Under the pieces are notes generated by a model, which saw nothing but the letters and a program-made list of their open reading frames with translations, was not told the origin of the DNA and did not search any database. DNA of 39,885 nt from contig NZ_HE611017.1 in assembly GCF_000236865.1 (NCBI RefSeq), positions 178,060 to 217,944 on the forward strand, in the 5' to 3' direction. This document shows, one piece after another, positions 7,315-15,863 of the stretch. The stretch comes from Senegalimassilia anaerobia JC110. GTDB lineage: Bacteria > Actinomycetota > Coriobacteriia > Coriobacteriales > Eggerthellaceae. The stretch's first letter is position 1; each line of letters begins with the position of its first letter. Position numbers and translations under genes: made by a program.

Positions 7315-8247
7315 GTGACCGTATCGGTTGGTTCGTGCCCCGCAGAACGTGACGCGCGCTTGCGCGTGGGGTTCGTGGGAGCCGGCAAAATCGGGTTCGC
7401 CCTGGGAACGCATCTGTTCGAACACGGTTCGAAAGTCTCAGGTTATGCAAGCCGCACGCAAAAGGCGGCGCTTTGGGCATCGCAGTGCACGCATTCCGTT
7501 TCCTTTTCCTCGCTGCAAGCGCTTCTTGATTCCACGGACCTCATCTTCATAACCGTGCCCGATGGCGCCATCGCCGAAACGGCAGGCCAGCTGGCCGATG
7601 CCGCGGCGAGCACGCCGGCAGGCGACCTTTCCGGGAAACTGGTGTGCCACGCAAGCGGCGCGCTGACCTCCGGAGAACTCGACGCATGCCGAAAAGCCGG
7701 GGCAGCCTGCGCGAGCGTTCACCCGCTGTGCGCCGTGCCCGACGTCCCGACCAGCGCCGATGCGCCCGATCGCCTTGCAGGCATGTTCTTCACGCTTGAA
7801 GGCGACCAGGCCGCGGTCGACGCGGCGGGCGCGCTGCTGGATGCGGCGGGCAATCCGCACTGCACCATCGCGGCCGACGCAAAGGTGCGCTACCACGCCG
7901 CGGCGGTGTTCCTGAGCAATCTGGTGTGCGGCCTTGCCTCCGAGGGGCTGGGCATCCTGGAGGGCTGCGGGTTCACGCCCGAGCAGGCCCTGCAGGCAGC
8001 CGGCCCCCTGTTCACCGGCAATTGCGCCGCCATCGCGCAAAAGGGCCCGCAAAACGCCCTGTCCGGCCCTATCGAGCGCAACGACCTTGAAACGGTGCGC
8101 AAGCATCTGGCCGCATTGGACGGGCAAGCGCGCGAAACCTACGCCACGCTGTCGCTTTCCGTTTGCGAACTGGCCGCGCGGCGCCACCCCGAGCGCGATC
8201 ACGCTCCGATGAGGAATCTGCTGGAATCAGCACAAACCCGCAGGTAA
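7315..8247 (+). CDS. Rossmann-fold/DUF2520 protein, probable ketopantoate reductase
   Basis: A 310-residue soluble oxidoreductase-like protein. The N-terminal half is a Rossmann domain (GFVGAGKIGFALGTHL, a G-x-G-x-x-G NADP-binding loop, around residues 19-34). The C-terminal half is helical and matches the DUF2520 layout, with YHAAAVFLSNLVCG and a final ALDGQARETYATLS. It starts at a GTG behind GAAAGG and is the first gene of a tight run with panB (18-base gap). No panE is present here, and the missing step, reduction of ketopantoate to pantoate, fits this fold. I recall that the enzyme PanG was reported to fill this role in some bacteria, but I cannot confirm that it is this family. Confidence 0.8.
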   Translation: MTVSVGSCPAERDARLRVGFVGAGKIGFALGTHLFEHGSKVSGYASRTQKAALWASQCTHSVSFSSLQALLDSTDLIFITVPDGAIAETAGQLADAAASTPAGDLSGKLVCHASGALTSGELDACRKAGAACASVHPLCAVPDVPTSADAPDRLAGMFFTLEGDQAAVDAAGALLDAAGNPHCTIAADAKVRYHAAAVFLSNLVCGLASEGLGILEGCGFTPEQALQAAGPLFTGNCAAIAQKGPQNALSGPIERNDLETVRKHLAALDGQARETYATLSLSVCELAARRHPERDHAPMRNLLESAQTRR

Positions 8248-8265
8248 AGCGAAGGAGAAAGACCC

Positions 8266-9093
8266 ATGAAGAACACCGTGGCAACGTTCGCCCAGGCCAA
8301 GGCCGAGGGCCGCAAGCTCGCCATGCTCACGGCCTATGACTATTCCACCGCAAAGCTCGAGGACGAGGCCGGCATCGACGGCATCCTCATCGGCGACTCG
8401 CTGGGCAACGTGGTGCTCGGTTACGAGGACACCCTGTCCGTGACCGTTGAGGACATGATCCACCACAGCGCCGCCGTCGCCCGCGGCGCCAAGAACGCGC
8501 TGATCGTCTGTGACATGCCGTTTCTGTCCTACGAGGTCAGCGTGCCCGACGCCGTGCGCAACGCCGGCCGCCTGCTCAAGGAAGGCCGCGCGAACTGCGT
8601 GAAGTTGGAAGGCGGCGAAGAAGTATGCCCGCAGGTTGCCGCGATGGTGGCCGCCGGCATCCCCGTCATGGGGCACCTGGGCCTGACGCCGCAGTCCATC
8701 AACGCGTTCGGCGGCTTCAAGGTGCAGGGCAAAAGCGAGGCCGCTGCCCGCAAGCTGATCTCCGACGCGAAGGCGCTTGAGGCCGCCGGCGCGTTCGCCA
8801 TCGTGCTCGAGGCCGTGCCCGCCAAGCTTGCCGCCCTGGTCACCAAGGAAGTGGGCGTTCCCACCATCGGCATCGGCGCCGGCGCCGGCTGCGACGGCCA
8901 AATCCTCGTCTACCAGGACATGCTGGGCATGTTCAGCGACTTCTGCCCGAAATTCGTCAAGCGCTTCGCAAATGTGGGAGAGGCCATGCGCGACGGCTTC
9001 GCCAGCTACATCAACGAGGTGCGCGAGGGTTCCTTCCCCTCTGCCGAGCACACGTTCAAGATCGACGACGAAGTGCTCGAGAAGCTGTACTAG
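8266..9093 (+). CDS. panB: 3-methyl-2-oxobutanoate hydroxymethyltransferase
   Basis: First committed step of pantothenate synthesis: transfers a hydroxymethyl group from 5,10-methylene-THF to alpha-ketoisovalerate to give ketopantoate, in the cytoplasm. The 275-residue protein is normal in length. Metal and substrate residues are present: D44-S45 (LIGDSLGNV), D83 (VCDMPF), K113 (VKLEGG) and the catalytic E182 (LEAVP). The start has GGAG eight bases upstream. The gene follows the DUF2520 reductase and precedes panC after a 238-base gap that holds a hairpin. Confidence 0.97.
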   Translation: MKNTVATFAQAKAEGRKLAMLTAYDYSTAKLEDEAGIDGILIGDSLGNVVLGYEDTLSVTVEDMIHHSAAVARGAKNALIVCDMPFLSYEVSVPDAVRNAGRLLKEGRANCVKLEGGEEVCPQVAAMVAAGIPVMGHLGLTPQSINAFGGFKVQGKSEAAARKLISDAKALEAAGAFAIVLEAVPAKLAALVTKEVGVPTIGIGAGAGCDGQILVYQDMLGMFSDFCPKFVKRFANVGEAMRDGFASYINEVREGSFPSAEHTFKIDDEVLEKLY

Positions 9094-9102
9094 CCGATAA
9101 CG

Positions 9103-9142
9103 GGCGGGCGCGACTCGGCCGAGATGCCCCGGCGCGCCCGCC
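9103..9142 (+). terminator. Hairpin between panB and panC (partial terminator or mRNA-processing stem)
   Basis: A 10-bp GC stem (ggcgggcgcg/cgcgcccgcc) begins 10 bases after the panB stop; its 20-base loop contains the palindrome ctcggccgag. There is no T-run, so full termination is doubtful. It may set the panB:panC ratio. The remainder of the gap to 9331 shows no gene. Confidence 0.5.
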
Positions 9143-9331
9143 TTCCCAAACGATTCGCAGGCACTCTGCATCCCGTGGCGCGACGAACGCCGACGCGCCC
9201 GGATGCGCCGCGAGTCGCTCAGGACCCTAACACGACAAACCGCGCGTCGAAGCGCCCAGATGTGCTACATCCACGGCACTTCGACTCCCGCCGCCTCACG
9301 ATTTACCGAACCCGAAAGGAAACCTACTGAA

Positions 9332-10180
9332 ATGCTTACCGTTGCCACCACCCCTGAACAGGCGAAACAGGTTATCAGCGAGTGGAAGGCGCAAGGCCTG
9401 ACCGTGGGCCTCGTGCCCACCATGGGCTACCTGCACGAGGGCCACGAGAGCCTGATCAAGCGCGCCGTCGCCGAGAACGACCGCGTCATGGTCAGCGTGT
9501 TCGTCAACCCCATCCAGTTCGCCCCGGGCGAGGACCTGGAAACCTACCCGCGCGATTTCGAGGCCGACAAGCGCCTGATCGAGGGCGCCGGCGCCACGCT
9601 GGTGTTCCATCCCGAGCCCGCCGACCTGTACTTCCCCGATGCGTGCACCTACGTCAACGTCGAGGGCATCACCGCCGAGCTGTGCGGCAAGACGCGTCCG
9701 ACGCATTTCCGCGGCGTGTGCACCGTTGTTAACAAGCTCATGAACATCTCCCAGGCCGACCGCGCCTACTTCGGCCAGAAGGACGCCCAGCAGCTGGCCG
9801 TCATCCGCCGCATGGTGCGCGACCTGAACATGAACGTGCAAGTTGTGGGCTGCCCCATCGTGCGCGAGGAGGACGGTCTGGCGAAAAGCTCGCGCAACAC
9901 CTACCTGTCCGCCGAAGAGCGCACCGCCGCGCTCGTGCTCTCGCGCGCCGTGGCCGAGGGCCAGCGCCTGATGGAGGCCGGCGAGCGCTCCGCCGCCACG
10001 GTGCTGGATGCCATGAAGCAGCTTATCGGGGCCGAGCCCCTGGCGCGCATCGACTACGTCGAGATGGTGTCGTGGGACGGCATCAAGCCCGTTGAGACCG
10101 TCGACGGCCCGGTTCTGGTGGCCATGGCCGTCTACATCGGCAAGACGCGCCTTATCGACAACTTCATCTTCGGCGAATAA
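9332..10180 (+). CDS. panC: Pantothenate synthetase
   Basis: Joins pantoate and beta-alanine using ATP, the last step of pantothenate synthesis. The 282-residue protein has the ATP-binding HxGH motif (TMGYLHEGHESL, H35 and H38), FVNPIQFAPGEDLETYPRD, the core AYFGQKDAQQL, and the KSSRN signature (GLAKSSRNTYLS). The start at 9332 was chosen because homologues begin at this M and AAAGGA lies about 11 bases before it; the open frame to 9203 has no support. panD follows 36 bases later. Confidence 0.97.
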   Translation: MLTVATTPEQAKQVISEWKAQGLTVGLVPTMGYLHEGHESLIKRAVAENDRVMVSVFVNPIQFAPGEDLETYPRDFEADKRLIEGAGATLVFHPEPADLYFPDACTYVNVEGITAELCGKTRPTHFRGVCTVVNKLMNISQADRAYFGQKDAQQLAVIRRMVRDLNMNVQVVGCPIVREEDGLAKSSRNTYLSAEERTAALVLSRAVAEGQRLMEAGERSAATVLDAMKQLIGAEPLARIDYVEMVSWDGIKPVETVDGPVLVAMAVYIGKTRLIDNFIFGE

Positions 10181-10216
10181 TTTCAATCTCCAAAACCTAC
10201 GAAAGGACCAACCACC

Positions 10217-10612
10217 GTGTTCTCTACCATGCTGAAAGGCAAGATCCACCGCGCCACCGTCGTCCAGGCCGAGCTTGACTACGTGGGCAGCATCACCGTC
10301 GACGAGGACCTGATGGACGCTGCCGGAATCCGCGAGTACGAGCAGGTGCAAATCGTCGACGTGAACAACGGCCAGCGTTTCGAGACCTACGTCATCGCAG
10401 GTCAGCGCGGCAGCGGCATGATCTGCCTCAACGGCGCCGCCGCTCGCTGCGTCTCGGTGGGCGACAAGGTGATCATCATGTGCTACGCCCTGATGACCCC
10501 CGAAGAGGCCGACGCGAACCCGCCGCGCGTGGTGTTCGTCGACGACGACAACCGCCCCGAGCGCATCACGCGCTACGAGCGCCATGGCCGACTGGAGGAC
10601 ATGGATCGCTAG
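10217..10612 (+). CDS. panD: Aspartate 1-decarboxylase proenzyme
   Basis: Makes beta-alanine for PanC by decarboxylating L-aspartate; it is a pyruvoyl enzyme formed by self-cleavage. The 131-residue protein shows the cleavage pair G24-S25 (YVGSITVD), K9, R55 and Y59, and the LNGAAAR segment of the active site. It starts at GTG with AAAGGA nine bases upstream. It is the last gene of DUF2520-panB-panC-panD, so the operon provides both branches of pantothenate synthesis. A strong terminator follows. Confidence 0.97.
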   Translation: MFSTMLKGKIHRATVVQAELDYVGSITVDEDLMDAAGIREYEQVQIVDVNNGQRFETYVIAGQRGSGMICLNGAAARCVSVGDKVIIMCYALMTPEEADANPPRVVFVDDDNRPERITRYERHGRLEDMDR

Positions 10613-10635
10613 CGCGCCGACAGAATCGGGCGCTT

Positions 10636-10655
10636 AGCGCTACGTCCCCGAAGCG
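10636..10655 (+). repeat. Interspersed intergenic repeat, copy A
   Basis: Contains GCGCTACGTCCCCGAAGCGG, close to the core shared with copies at 38018-38046 (minus) and 38971-38999 (plus). Confidence 0.6.
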
Positions 10656-10707
10656 GTCCGCGCAAAGCGCACGGACCGCCAGCGTGCTTTGACGGAATGA
10701 CGGTCAG

Positions 10708-10726
10708 GGTTACGTCGCCAAAGCGG
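10708..10726 (+). repeat. Interspersed intergenic repeat, copy B (degenerate)
   Basis: Reads GGTTACGTCGCCAAAGCGG, a diverged form of the same core, 72 bases after copy A. Confidence 0.45.
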
Positions 10727-10761
10727 CTCGAAGCTCAAAGACAAAGGCGTCGGAAACAAAC

Positions 10762-10807
10762 AGAGGCCGGGATGCGCAGAGCAGCTGCGCATCCCGGCCT
10801 CTTGCTT
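10762..10807. terminator. Strong bidirectional terminator between panD and apt
   Basis: A perfect 18-bp stem (10762-10779 with 10785-10802) with a 5-base loop, the strongest hairpin in the window. It lies between the convergent panD (+) and apt (-) and can end both transcripts; the plus side continues tgctttgtt. Confidence 0.85.
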
Positions 10808-10827
10808 TGTTGAAACGGTGCTAGCTT

Positions 10828-11361
10828 TTAGTGCACCTGCACAAGAGAGAAGACGTCGGCATCGGTAACCTTGGCGATTGCCTGGCGCGGATTCAAGAAC
10901 GCCAGCTCCATGAGGAAGCCCATGCCTGCCAACGAGGCGCCGAACTGCTTGATGAGCTTGGCCTGCGCCTCGGCGGTGCCGCCCGTAGCGACCAGGTCGT
11001 CAACGATCAGCACCACGTCTTCGGGATCGATGGCGTCGGCGTGGATCTGCAGCTCGTCGCTTCCGTACTCCAAGTCATAGCTTTCGCTGCGAACCTCGCG
11101 CGGCAGCTTACCCGGCTTGCGCGCGGGCACGAAACCGGCATGCAGGCGATACGCCACCGGCGCGCCGATCATAAAGCCTCGAGCCTCGGCGCCGACAACC
11201 TTGGTCACGCCCGCATCCTTAAAGTGCTCGGCGATGGCATCGATGGTGGCCTCGAAGCCGTCCGGGTCCTTCAGCAACGTGGTGATGTCCTTGAACACCA
11301 CGCCCGGCTTCGGATAATCGACGATGTCGGTGATGCGGCCTTCAAAATCGAACGACGACAT
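10828..11361 (-). CDS. apt: Adenine phosphoribosyltransferase
   Basis: Salvages adenine to AMP using PRPP in the cytoplasm. The 177-residue protein has the PRPP-binding motif VVLIVDDLVATGGTAEA, the N-terminal signature DYPKPGVVFKDITTLLKDP, and the hood segment with GAEARGFMIGAPVA. Length matches the family. AAAGGA lies five bases before the start. A minus-strand TACAAT near 11393-11398 could be its -10, but the -35 is poor. The gene is single, with the SEL1-like gene ending 92 bases upstream. Confidence 0.97.
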   Translation of the reverse strand: MSSFDFEGRITDIVDYPKPGVVFKDITTLLKDPDGFEATIDAIAEHFKDAGVTKVVGAEARGFMIGAPVAYRLHAGFVPARKPGKLPREVRSESYDLEYGSDELQIHADAIDPEDVVLIVDDLVATGGTAEAQAKLIKQFGASLAGMGFLMELAFLNPRQAIAKVTDADVFSLVQVH

Positions 11362-11453
11362 GGCGGTCCTTTCCTAGAATATGCGACCACGCCATTGTAG
11401 CGCCACCGGGCGAACCAGGCGCCGCAGCGCGCCAAAATCGGACGCTTCCGGCG

Positions 11454-12641
11454 TTAATGCCCACGAACCCACATGTTCGCCACGCCGAAACGCTGCAGCT
11501 CCTCGAACAAAAACGGCAGGTAATACGGCCAAGCACCGGAACCTTTGCTGGAAAAGCCCTGCGCATCGCTGAGCACCTCGACGCTCCACTCCAAGCTATC
11601 ATCCTGAGCGGCATACGGCTGATAGGCCTCCTCCCATGAGGCCAGCTCGAAGCCGAGCAGCTGCCCGCGCAATGCGGCGGCGTCCTCGGGGCCCAGCTGC
11701 AAAAACTCGCGCTGCCCCATCACGCCCAGCTCCTGCTCGAGCGCTGCGCCCAGCTCATCGAACGTGATTCGCACGGTGCTGCGATTCTCCACAGAGCCGC
11801 GCATGGCCAGGTTGAACTCCACCATGCGCGCGCAGCGCAAAACGTCGAAACGCCGGTCCACGCGCATGCCCTCATCTACATCGTGCTGGCCCACGATAAG
11901 CTGCTCACCCGAACGGGCTCGATAACACCCCGCCGGGACCAGCGAGTCGCCATCAATGCGCAAAATGCCGTCGACATCGAACTTCGCGCCCGAGGGCAGC
12001 GGCTTCCATTGCGCGTACGAGTCGGAACGCTCGCCCAGGCGCCGCAATGCGCGGCGGCATTTCCCCAGGTTGCCGCGATAATAGTCGAACCCATCGTCAA
12101 GAGCCGCCTCGAAGTTCGCCGCCGCCTGCACGTAATACGCCTGCGCCAGCGCATAATCCCGCGCACAGCCGCGCCCGTATTCGAAACAACCCCCGAGCCT
12201 GAAGGCCGAGCTTCCCAGCCAATCGGGCTCATTGCGGCCCTGCGCAAGCCGATGCGCCTTGCCGTACAGCGCAAACGCCTGGATATCTGCAGCCGATTCG
12301 TCCTCAACGTCGATATTGCGCCAATACAGCATGTCGCCGAGCTTGTACAACGCTTCCGGATGTTCGCAAAACGCCGCCTGTTCGAACAGCTCCAATGCCT
12401 GTTCGGCATCCTCTTCACCCAAACGTCCGTATTCGTAGATGTAACCAAGGTTCACCGCGGCTTGCGGATTGCCGAAGCTCAGGCTCTTCTCGTAGAACTG
12501 TCGCGCCGCCTCGAAGCACCGCTTGTCATCGGAGGCAAGCCCGTCGTTGTAAAACCGCGCGCCGATATCCAACGACAAGCCGCCGCGTTGCTGGCTGTCG
12601 CGCGCTTCGTCGTATGAGGGGTCAAGATTGCGTAGGTCCAT
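11454..12641 (-). CDS. SEL1-like/TPR repeat protein, function unknown
   Basis: A 395-residue cytoplasmic protein without signal peptide or membrane segments. Residues about 40-200 hold helical repeats of SEL1 type (AVNLGYIYEYGRLGEEDAEQ; ALYKLGDMLYWRN; AFRLGGCFEYGRG…DYALAQAYYVQAA). Such repeats normally mediate protein-protein contacts. The C-terminal 190 residues (from PLPSGAKFDVDGILRIDGDS) form a separate domain that I do not recognise. The start at 12641 has GAAGGGA upstream; an in-frame ATG at 12812 would overlap the WYL gene and is rejected. It lies 100 bases downstream of the WYL regulator on the same strand and may be its target or operon partner. Confidence 0.75.
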   Translation of the reverse strand: MDLRNLDPSYDEARDSQQRGGLSLDIGARFYNDGLASDDKRCFEAARQFYEKSLSFGNPQAAVNLGYIYEYGRLGEEDAEQALELFEQAAFCEHPEALYKLGDMLYWRNIDVEDESAADIQAFALYGKAHRLAQGRNEPDWLGSSAFRLGGCFEYGRGCARDYALAQAYYVQAAANFEAALDDGFDYYRGNLGKCRRALRRLGERSDSYAQWKPLPSGAKFDVDGILRIDGDSLVPAGCYRARSGEQLIVGQHDVDEGMRVDRRFDVLRCARMVEFNLAMRGSVENRSTVRITFDELGAALEQELGVMGQREFLQLGPEDAAALRGQLLGFELASWEEAYQPYAAQDDSLEWSVEVLSDAQGFSSKGSGAWPYYLPFLFEELQRFGVANMWVRGH

Positions 12642-12741
12642 GTGGTTCCCTTCAAGGTATACCGTTCCACCATAGCAGAGAATCAGCAAGGACGGCCCGA
12701 AGCTGCTATGTGCAGGAGGGAACGGGGCGAACGCGATGCCG

Positions 12742-13725
12742 CTATTCGTAATCCTGCAGGAGCTCATGCAGGTAACCGGCATACCCTTGTCGCAAGCTTG
12801 ACGGCGACTCAACCGTGATCTGACCGGCGAACTGGGCTATCCAGCCGAAGAACACCGGCGTCGCCATGGCTGCCACGCTTACGCGGGCAGTGCCGTCGCC
12901 CATATCGCTCACGCGCGCGTCCTTCCCGAAGCGATCGATCACGACGTTCATGGCGCTTTCCCTCACGCGCAATACCGCACGCACCGAGCTGCCCGAGAAC
13001 ATGCCGAACACGCGCCGGTCGTACTCGTCCGCGTCGAACGTGGCAATGCGGGCGTTTCGCGTTGCGCGCTGCTGCGTCACGTGGATGTCGCACATGCGGT
13101 CGACGCGGTAGTTGGCGAAGTCGTCGTACTTCTCGCTGTAGCAGACCAGGTAGTAGAAGCCGTCGGAGTACATCAGCTGCACCGGCGTTTGGGTGTACGG
13201 CTGGCCACCGTGGCGCAGCTGCACCCGAGCGGAGCAATCGTAGCCGGTGTATTTGAACGACAGCATGCGCTTGGCGGCGATGGCTTCTTGGATGACGTCG
13301 ACGTTGCGGAACACGCTATCGTTTTGGCTTTTCACGCGCCCGCCCACGTGCACGTGCTTTTCCAGGCCTTTCACCTGGTGCTTCGAGCCCAGGCTTTTAA
13401 TGGAGCGAACGAGCGAGGTCGATTGCCGTGCCGTGATGAAGCGGCTTCCCTGAACCGCATCGATGAGCAGCAGCAGCTCGGATTTGGTGAACGGTCGCTT
13501 GGCCAGGAAGTAGCGCACGGGCTTGACGTGTTGCCGCCGAATCTCGATGCCTGCGTTGTTCAGCGCCTCGAAATCGCGATACAGCGCCTTGCGCTCCGCG
13601 GATACGCCCGCTGTCTCCAGCTCCTCGAGAATCTGCTCGAGCGTCAGCCCCTGCTCGTCGTCGGTGTTCTCGAACATGATTTTCAACAGCGCCAACAAAC
13701 GCTCTTTGCTGACTTCCTTCGCCAT
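12742..13725 (-). CDS. WYL-domain transcriptional regulator
   Basis: A 327-residue regulator. Residues 1-80 form a winged-helix/HTH of DeoR type (LTLEQILEELETAGVSAERKALYRDFEALNNAG). Residues about 135-230 form the WYL sensor domain (IAAKRMLSFKYTGYD, then YSDGFYYLVCYSEKYDDFANYRVDRM), which binds nucleic-acid-like or nucleotide ligands in known members. A WCX-like C-terminal part follows. WYL proteins often control defence or DNA-damage genes, but no defence gene is adjacent; the nearest is the SEL1-like protein. GAGGGG precedes the start. A tetranucleotide repeat sits at its promoter position, which suggests variable expression. Confidence 0.88.
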   Translation of the reverse strand: MAKEVSKERLLALLKIMFENTDDEQGLTLEQILEELETAGVSAERKALYRDFEALNNAGIEIRRQHVKPVRYFLAKRPFTKSELLLLIDAVQGSRFITARQSTSLVRSIKSLGSKHQVKGLEKHVHVGGRVKSQNDSVFRNVDVIQEAIAAKRMLSFKYTGYDCSARVQLRHGGQPYTQTPVQLMYSDGFYYLVCYSEKYDDFANYRVDRMCDIHVTQQRATRNARIATFDADEYDRRVFGMFSGSSVRAVLRVRESAMNVVIDRFGKDARVSDMGDGTARVSVAAMATPVFFGWIAQFAGQITVESPSSLRQGYAGYLHELLQDYE

Positions 13726-13771
13726 ACAGACCCCTCACGCAGCTTCCTTCGCGCACATTGCGCACCTTCAT

Positions 13772-13777
13772 ATGATA
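13772..13777 (-). promoter_or_regulatory. Candidate -10 of the WYL gene
   Basis: Minus-strand TATCAT, about 47 bases before the WYL start. With a 17-base spacer the -35 position (13795-13800) falls entirely inside the TGAG repeat and has no consensus match. Confidence 0.4.
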
Positions 13778-13783
13778 GGCGAT

Positions 13784-13842
13784 TGAGTGAGTGAGTGAGT
13801 GAGTGAGTGAGTGAGTGAGTGAGTGAGTGAGTGAGTGAGTGA
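13784..13842. repeat. Tetranucleotide microsatellite (TGAG)14 plus TGA
   Basis: Fifty-nine bases of perfect TGAG repeat (CTCA on the minus strand). It starts 59 bases upstream of the WYL start codon and ends 17 bases before the 3' end of the next upstream gene. Perfect arrays of this length are prone to slippage and are known elsewhere as phase-variation switches. Confidence 0.97.
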
Positions 13843-13859
13843 TGGTCACGCAGGCAACC

Positions 13860-14495
13860 CTATGCTGCTGGCGGGAAACTGGCATTTGCAGCGAAAATCC
13901 GCCTGAAGTCCTCAAGGTATGGGCCGGTTATGCCCAGTCTGCAAACCTCATCGAAGCTGGCAATGCCGAAGCTTTCCAGATAGTCGCGCACGTCGTAAGC
14001 CACGGCATTCTTATCGCCCAGCATGCCCTCGTCGTACAGCTCGCCAATGGCAACGGCAGCGCCCATGCGGAAAAACTCCTGGAACATGCCCTCCAGCTGC
14101 GCAGAGGAAACCTTCTCGTGCGATGACGCATCGTCTGCGGTTTCGTTCGATCCCCCGCCCAGCAGCAGGTCTTCGGCGGCATACTGCTCGGTCGCCCGAT
14201 CATACGGCGCGTACGCGCCGTACCCGTCGACCAGAAACTCGCCCTCGTCGAAAGAGAGAGGCCGCGAGACACGCTCGCCCGCAAAGGTCTGAACTTGCCC
14301 TGGCTGCCCCTGGATTGCGCGGCGCACGGACCGTGAGGCGCCCTGGCTTGCAAAGGCCTGAGCCCGCCCGGCCGAACCCTCGAGTGCACAGCGTGCGGGC
14401 TGCGGACGTCCTTCCATACGCGCATGGCGGCCATGGGATACCTTCGAATCAATTGCAAATGCTCCGAACATGGACGTGTGCTTCTTGGCGAACAT
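13860..14495 (-). CDS. Hypothetical protein
   Basis: A 211-residue protein I do not recognise. The N-terminal part (residues about 1-90) is basic, low in complexity and probably disordered, with Gly/Arg/Gln-rich segments that repeat loosely (AQAFASQGASRSVRRA; VQTFAGERVSRP). The C-terminal part (about 110-211) is acidic to neutral and looks helical (QLEGMFQEFFRMGAAVAIGELYDEGMLGDKNAVAYDVRDYLESFG…). No signal peptide or membrane segment. The start at 14495 has AAGGAG six bases upstream; the frame to 14570 lacks a site. It is transcribed towards the WYL gene. Confidence 0.7.
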   Translation of the reverse strand: MFAKKHTSMFGAFAIDSKVSHGRHARMEGRPQPARCALEGSAGRAQAFASQGASRSVRRAIQGQPGQVQTFAGERVSRPLSFDEGEFLVDGYGAYAPYDRATEQYAAEDLLLGGGSNETADDASSHEKVSSAQLEGMFQEFFRMGAAVAIGELYDEGMLGDKNAVAYDVRDYLESFGIASFDEVCRLGITGPYLEDFRRIFAANASFPPAA

Positions 14496-14574
14496 TTCAG
14501 GCTCCTTACCTGCGTGTTTCTTAGTTGATGCTTCGCATGGTACGCCGTCCCGATGATTTAACTGTCCCATCCAA

Positions 14575-14612
14575 GGGACTCGAGAAAAGTTCGCCGGTTT
14601 TTCTCGAGTCCC
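14575..14612. terminator. Perfect 14-bp hairpin, possible terminator or operator
   Basis: Arms 14575-14588 and 14599-14612 (gggactcgagaaaa and its complement) enclose a 10-base loop. It lies between the hypothetical gene's start and the decayed tandem array. It could end minus-strand transcripts coming from the dehydrogenase or act as an operator for the hypothetical gene. Confidence 0.5.
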
Positions 14613-14658
14613 CCGTGAATGCTGAATGGAAACCCCTATATGAGAGACACCCGCAAAG

Positions 14659-14902
14659 CCTGGTTGCAGCGGAAGACGGCTTCATAAAGAAGCAGCCTCA
14701 CGGGTCTAACTGCACCGGGAAACGACCTCGCGAAGAGACGGGCCTCAGAAGCCTAGTCGTAGCAGGAGACGAACTCCTAAAGAAACAATCCCACAAGCCT
14801 AGTTGTTGCAGGAGGTAGCCTCACAAGGAAGCAGCCTCACAAGCTTAGCCGTTGCTGAAGACGACCTCGCACAGAAGCGGGTCTCATAAGCTTAGTTGTA
14901 GC
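14659..14902. repeat. Decayed tandem array, period 46-47 bp, built from the dehydrogenase 3' end
   Basis: Units begin at 14659, 14705, 14752, 14798, 14844 and 14891 (spacings 46, 47, 46, 46, 47). Each starts with a variant of cctagttgtagc and runs to …cctcacaag. The sixth unit is the last codons and stop of the dehydrogenase gene. The array therefore grew by repeated tandem duplication of the gene terminus and then diverged. Confidence 0.85.
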
Positions 14903-15830
14903 GATAGAACCCTTCGCCCGCGTCAACGCCCGTTTTGCCTGCGTCGATGCGCTCCTTAAGCGCCGCCGCGATCTTCGCGGGAACGGAATCGGGGTCTTTC
15001 GTGCGCGGGTCGAGCACCACGATGTTGTACACCGTGGTAAGGCCCACGATATCCAGGATACGGAACGGGCCCAAAGGCGCGCCCGTGCCCAGCATCCACG
15101 TTTTGTCGATAGTCTCCGGATCGGCGACACCGGTTGCATACAGCGCCTCAGCAGCGTTCAGGAACGGCACGAGCATGCTGTTCAGGATATAGCCGGGCTG
15201 CTCCTTGTGCAGCTGCAACGGAACCATGCCCAGATCGGCGGCGAAACGAACCACCTCGTCGTAAGCAGCCTGATCGGTTCCGGGATGCCCCATGACCTCG
15301 GCAGTGTTGTTGCGCCAGATGCGATTGGCGAAATGCAGCGCCAAGAACTTCTCGGGGCGACCCGTGGATGCCGCGATCTGGCTAGGCAGCAGCGTGGAGG
15401 AGTTGGTGACGAGGATGGTGCTTTCCGGCAGATACTTTGCCAGCTCCGCGTAGAACGCATCCTTTTGCTTGGGGTCCTCCGCAATGGCCTCGATCACCAG
15501 GTCGGCATCCTTTGCCGCAGCCTCATAGCTGGTGGTGAACACGATGCCCTCGAACGCCTGCTGCGCGCGCTGCTTGAGCTGCTCGATTTCTTCAACGGAA
15601 AGCTCAGGCGTATCGGCCAAGCCACGGCAATACGCCGCGGGATCGATTTTCATCGCCTCGAGCGTTGCCAGATAGGTTTGACGCAGCTGCTCGAACTTCG
15701 GCTTCGCGCGCTCGACGGACCCTTCGCTTCGCAGCCACACCGTAACGGCGAAACCCTTGTATGCCGCCTGATATGCGATCTGGCTTCCCAGCACTCCGCC
15801 ACCGGCGACGACAACGTTCTTGATAGTCAT
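14892..15830 (-). CDS. 3-hydroxyacyl-CoA (3-hydroxybutyryl-CoA) dehydrogenase
   Basis: A 312-residue soluble NAD-dependent enzyme interconverting 3-hydroxyacyl-CoA and 3-oxoacyl-CoA, in fatty-acid oxidation or butyrate-type fermentation. The N-terminal Rossmann loop is GGGVLGSQIAYQAA (around residues 10-23). Further on are EAIAED, the serine pair TNSSTLLPSQIA, the HFANRIWRNNTAEVM segment in place of the usual HFFNP, and the C-terminal domain with N-x-M-L-V-P-F-L-N-A-A. The start at 15830 has GGAGGT at ideal spacing. No other beta-oxidation gene is nearby, so the in vivo substrate is open. Confidence 0.9.
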   Translation of the reverse strand: MTIKNVVVAGGGVLGSQIAYQAAYKGFAVTVWLRSEGSVERAKPKFEQLRQTYLATLEAMKIDPAAYCRGLADTPELSVEEIEQLKQRAQQAFEGIVFTTSYEAAAKDADLVIEAIAEDPKQKDAFYAELAKYLPESTILVTNSSTLLPSQIAASTGRPEKFLALHFANRIWRNNTAEVMGHPGTDQAAYDEVVRFAADLGMVPLQLHKEQPGYILNSMLVPFLNAAEALYATGVADPETIDKTWMLGTGAPLGPFRILDIVGLTTVYNIVVLDPRTKDPDSVPAKIAAALKERIDAGKTGVDAGEGFYRYN

Positions 15831-15863
15831 ATCCGACCTCCAATCCGCGCGTATGTTCATCTT

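Noticed and set aside
13397-13915. A frame encoding (HSLT)n repeats that could be a surface protein
   Set aside because: It is the microsatellite read as protein, joined to a shadow of the WYL gene; there is no signal peptide or ribosome site.
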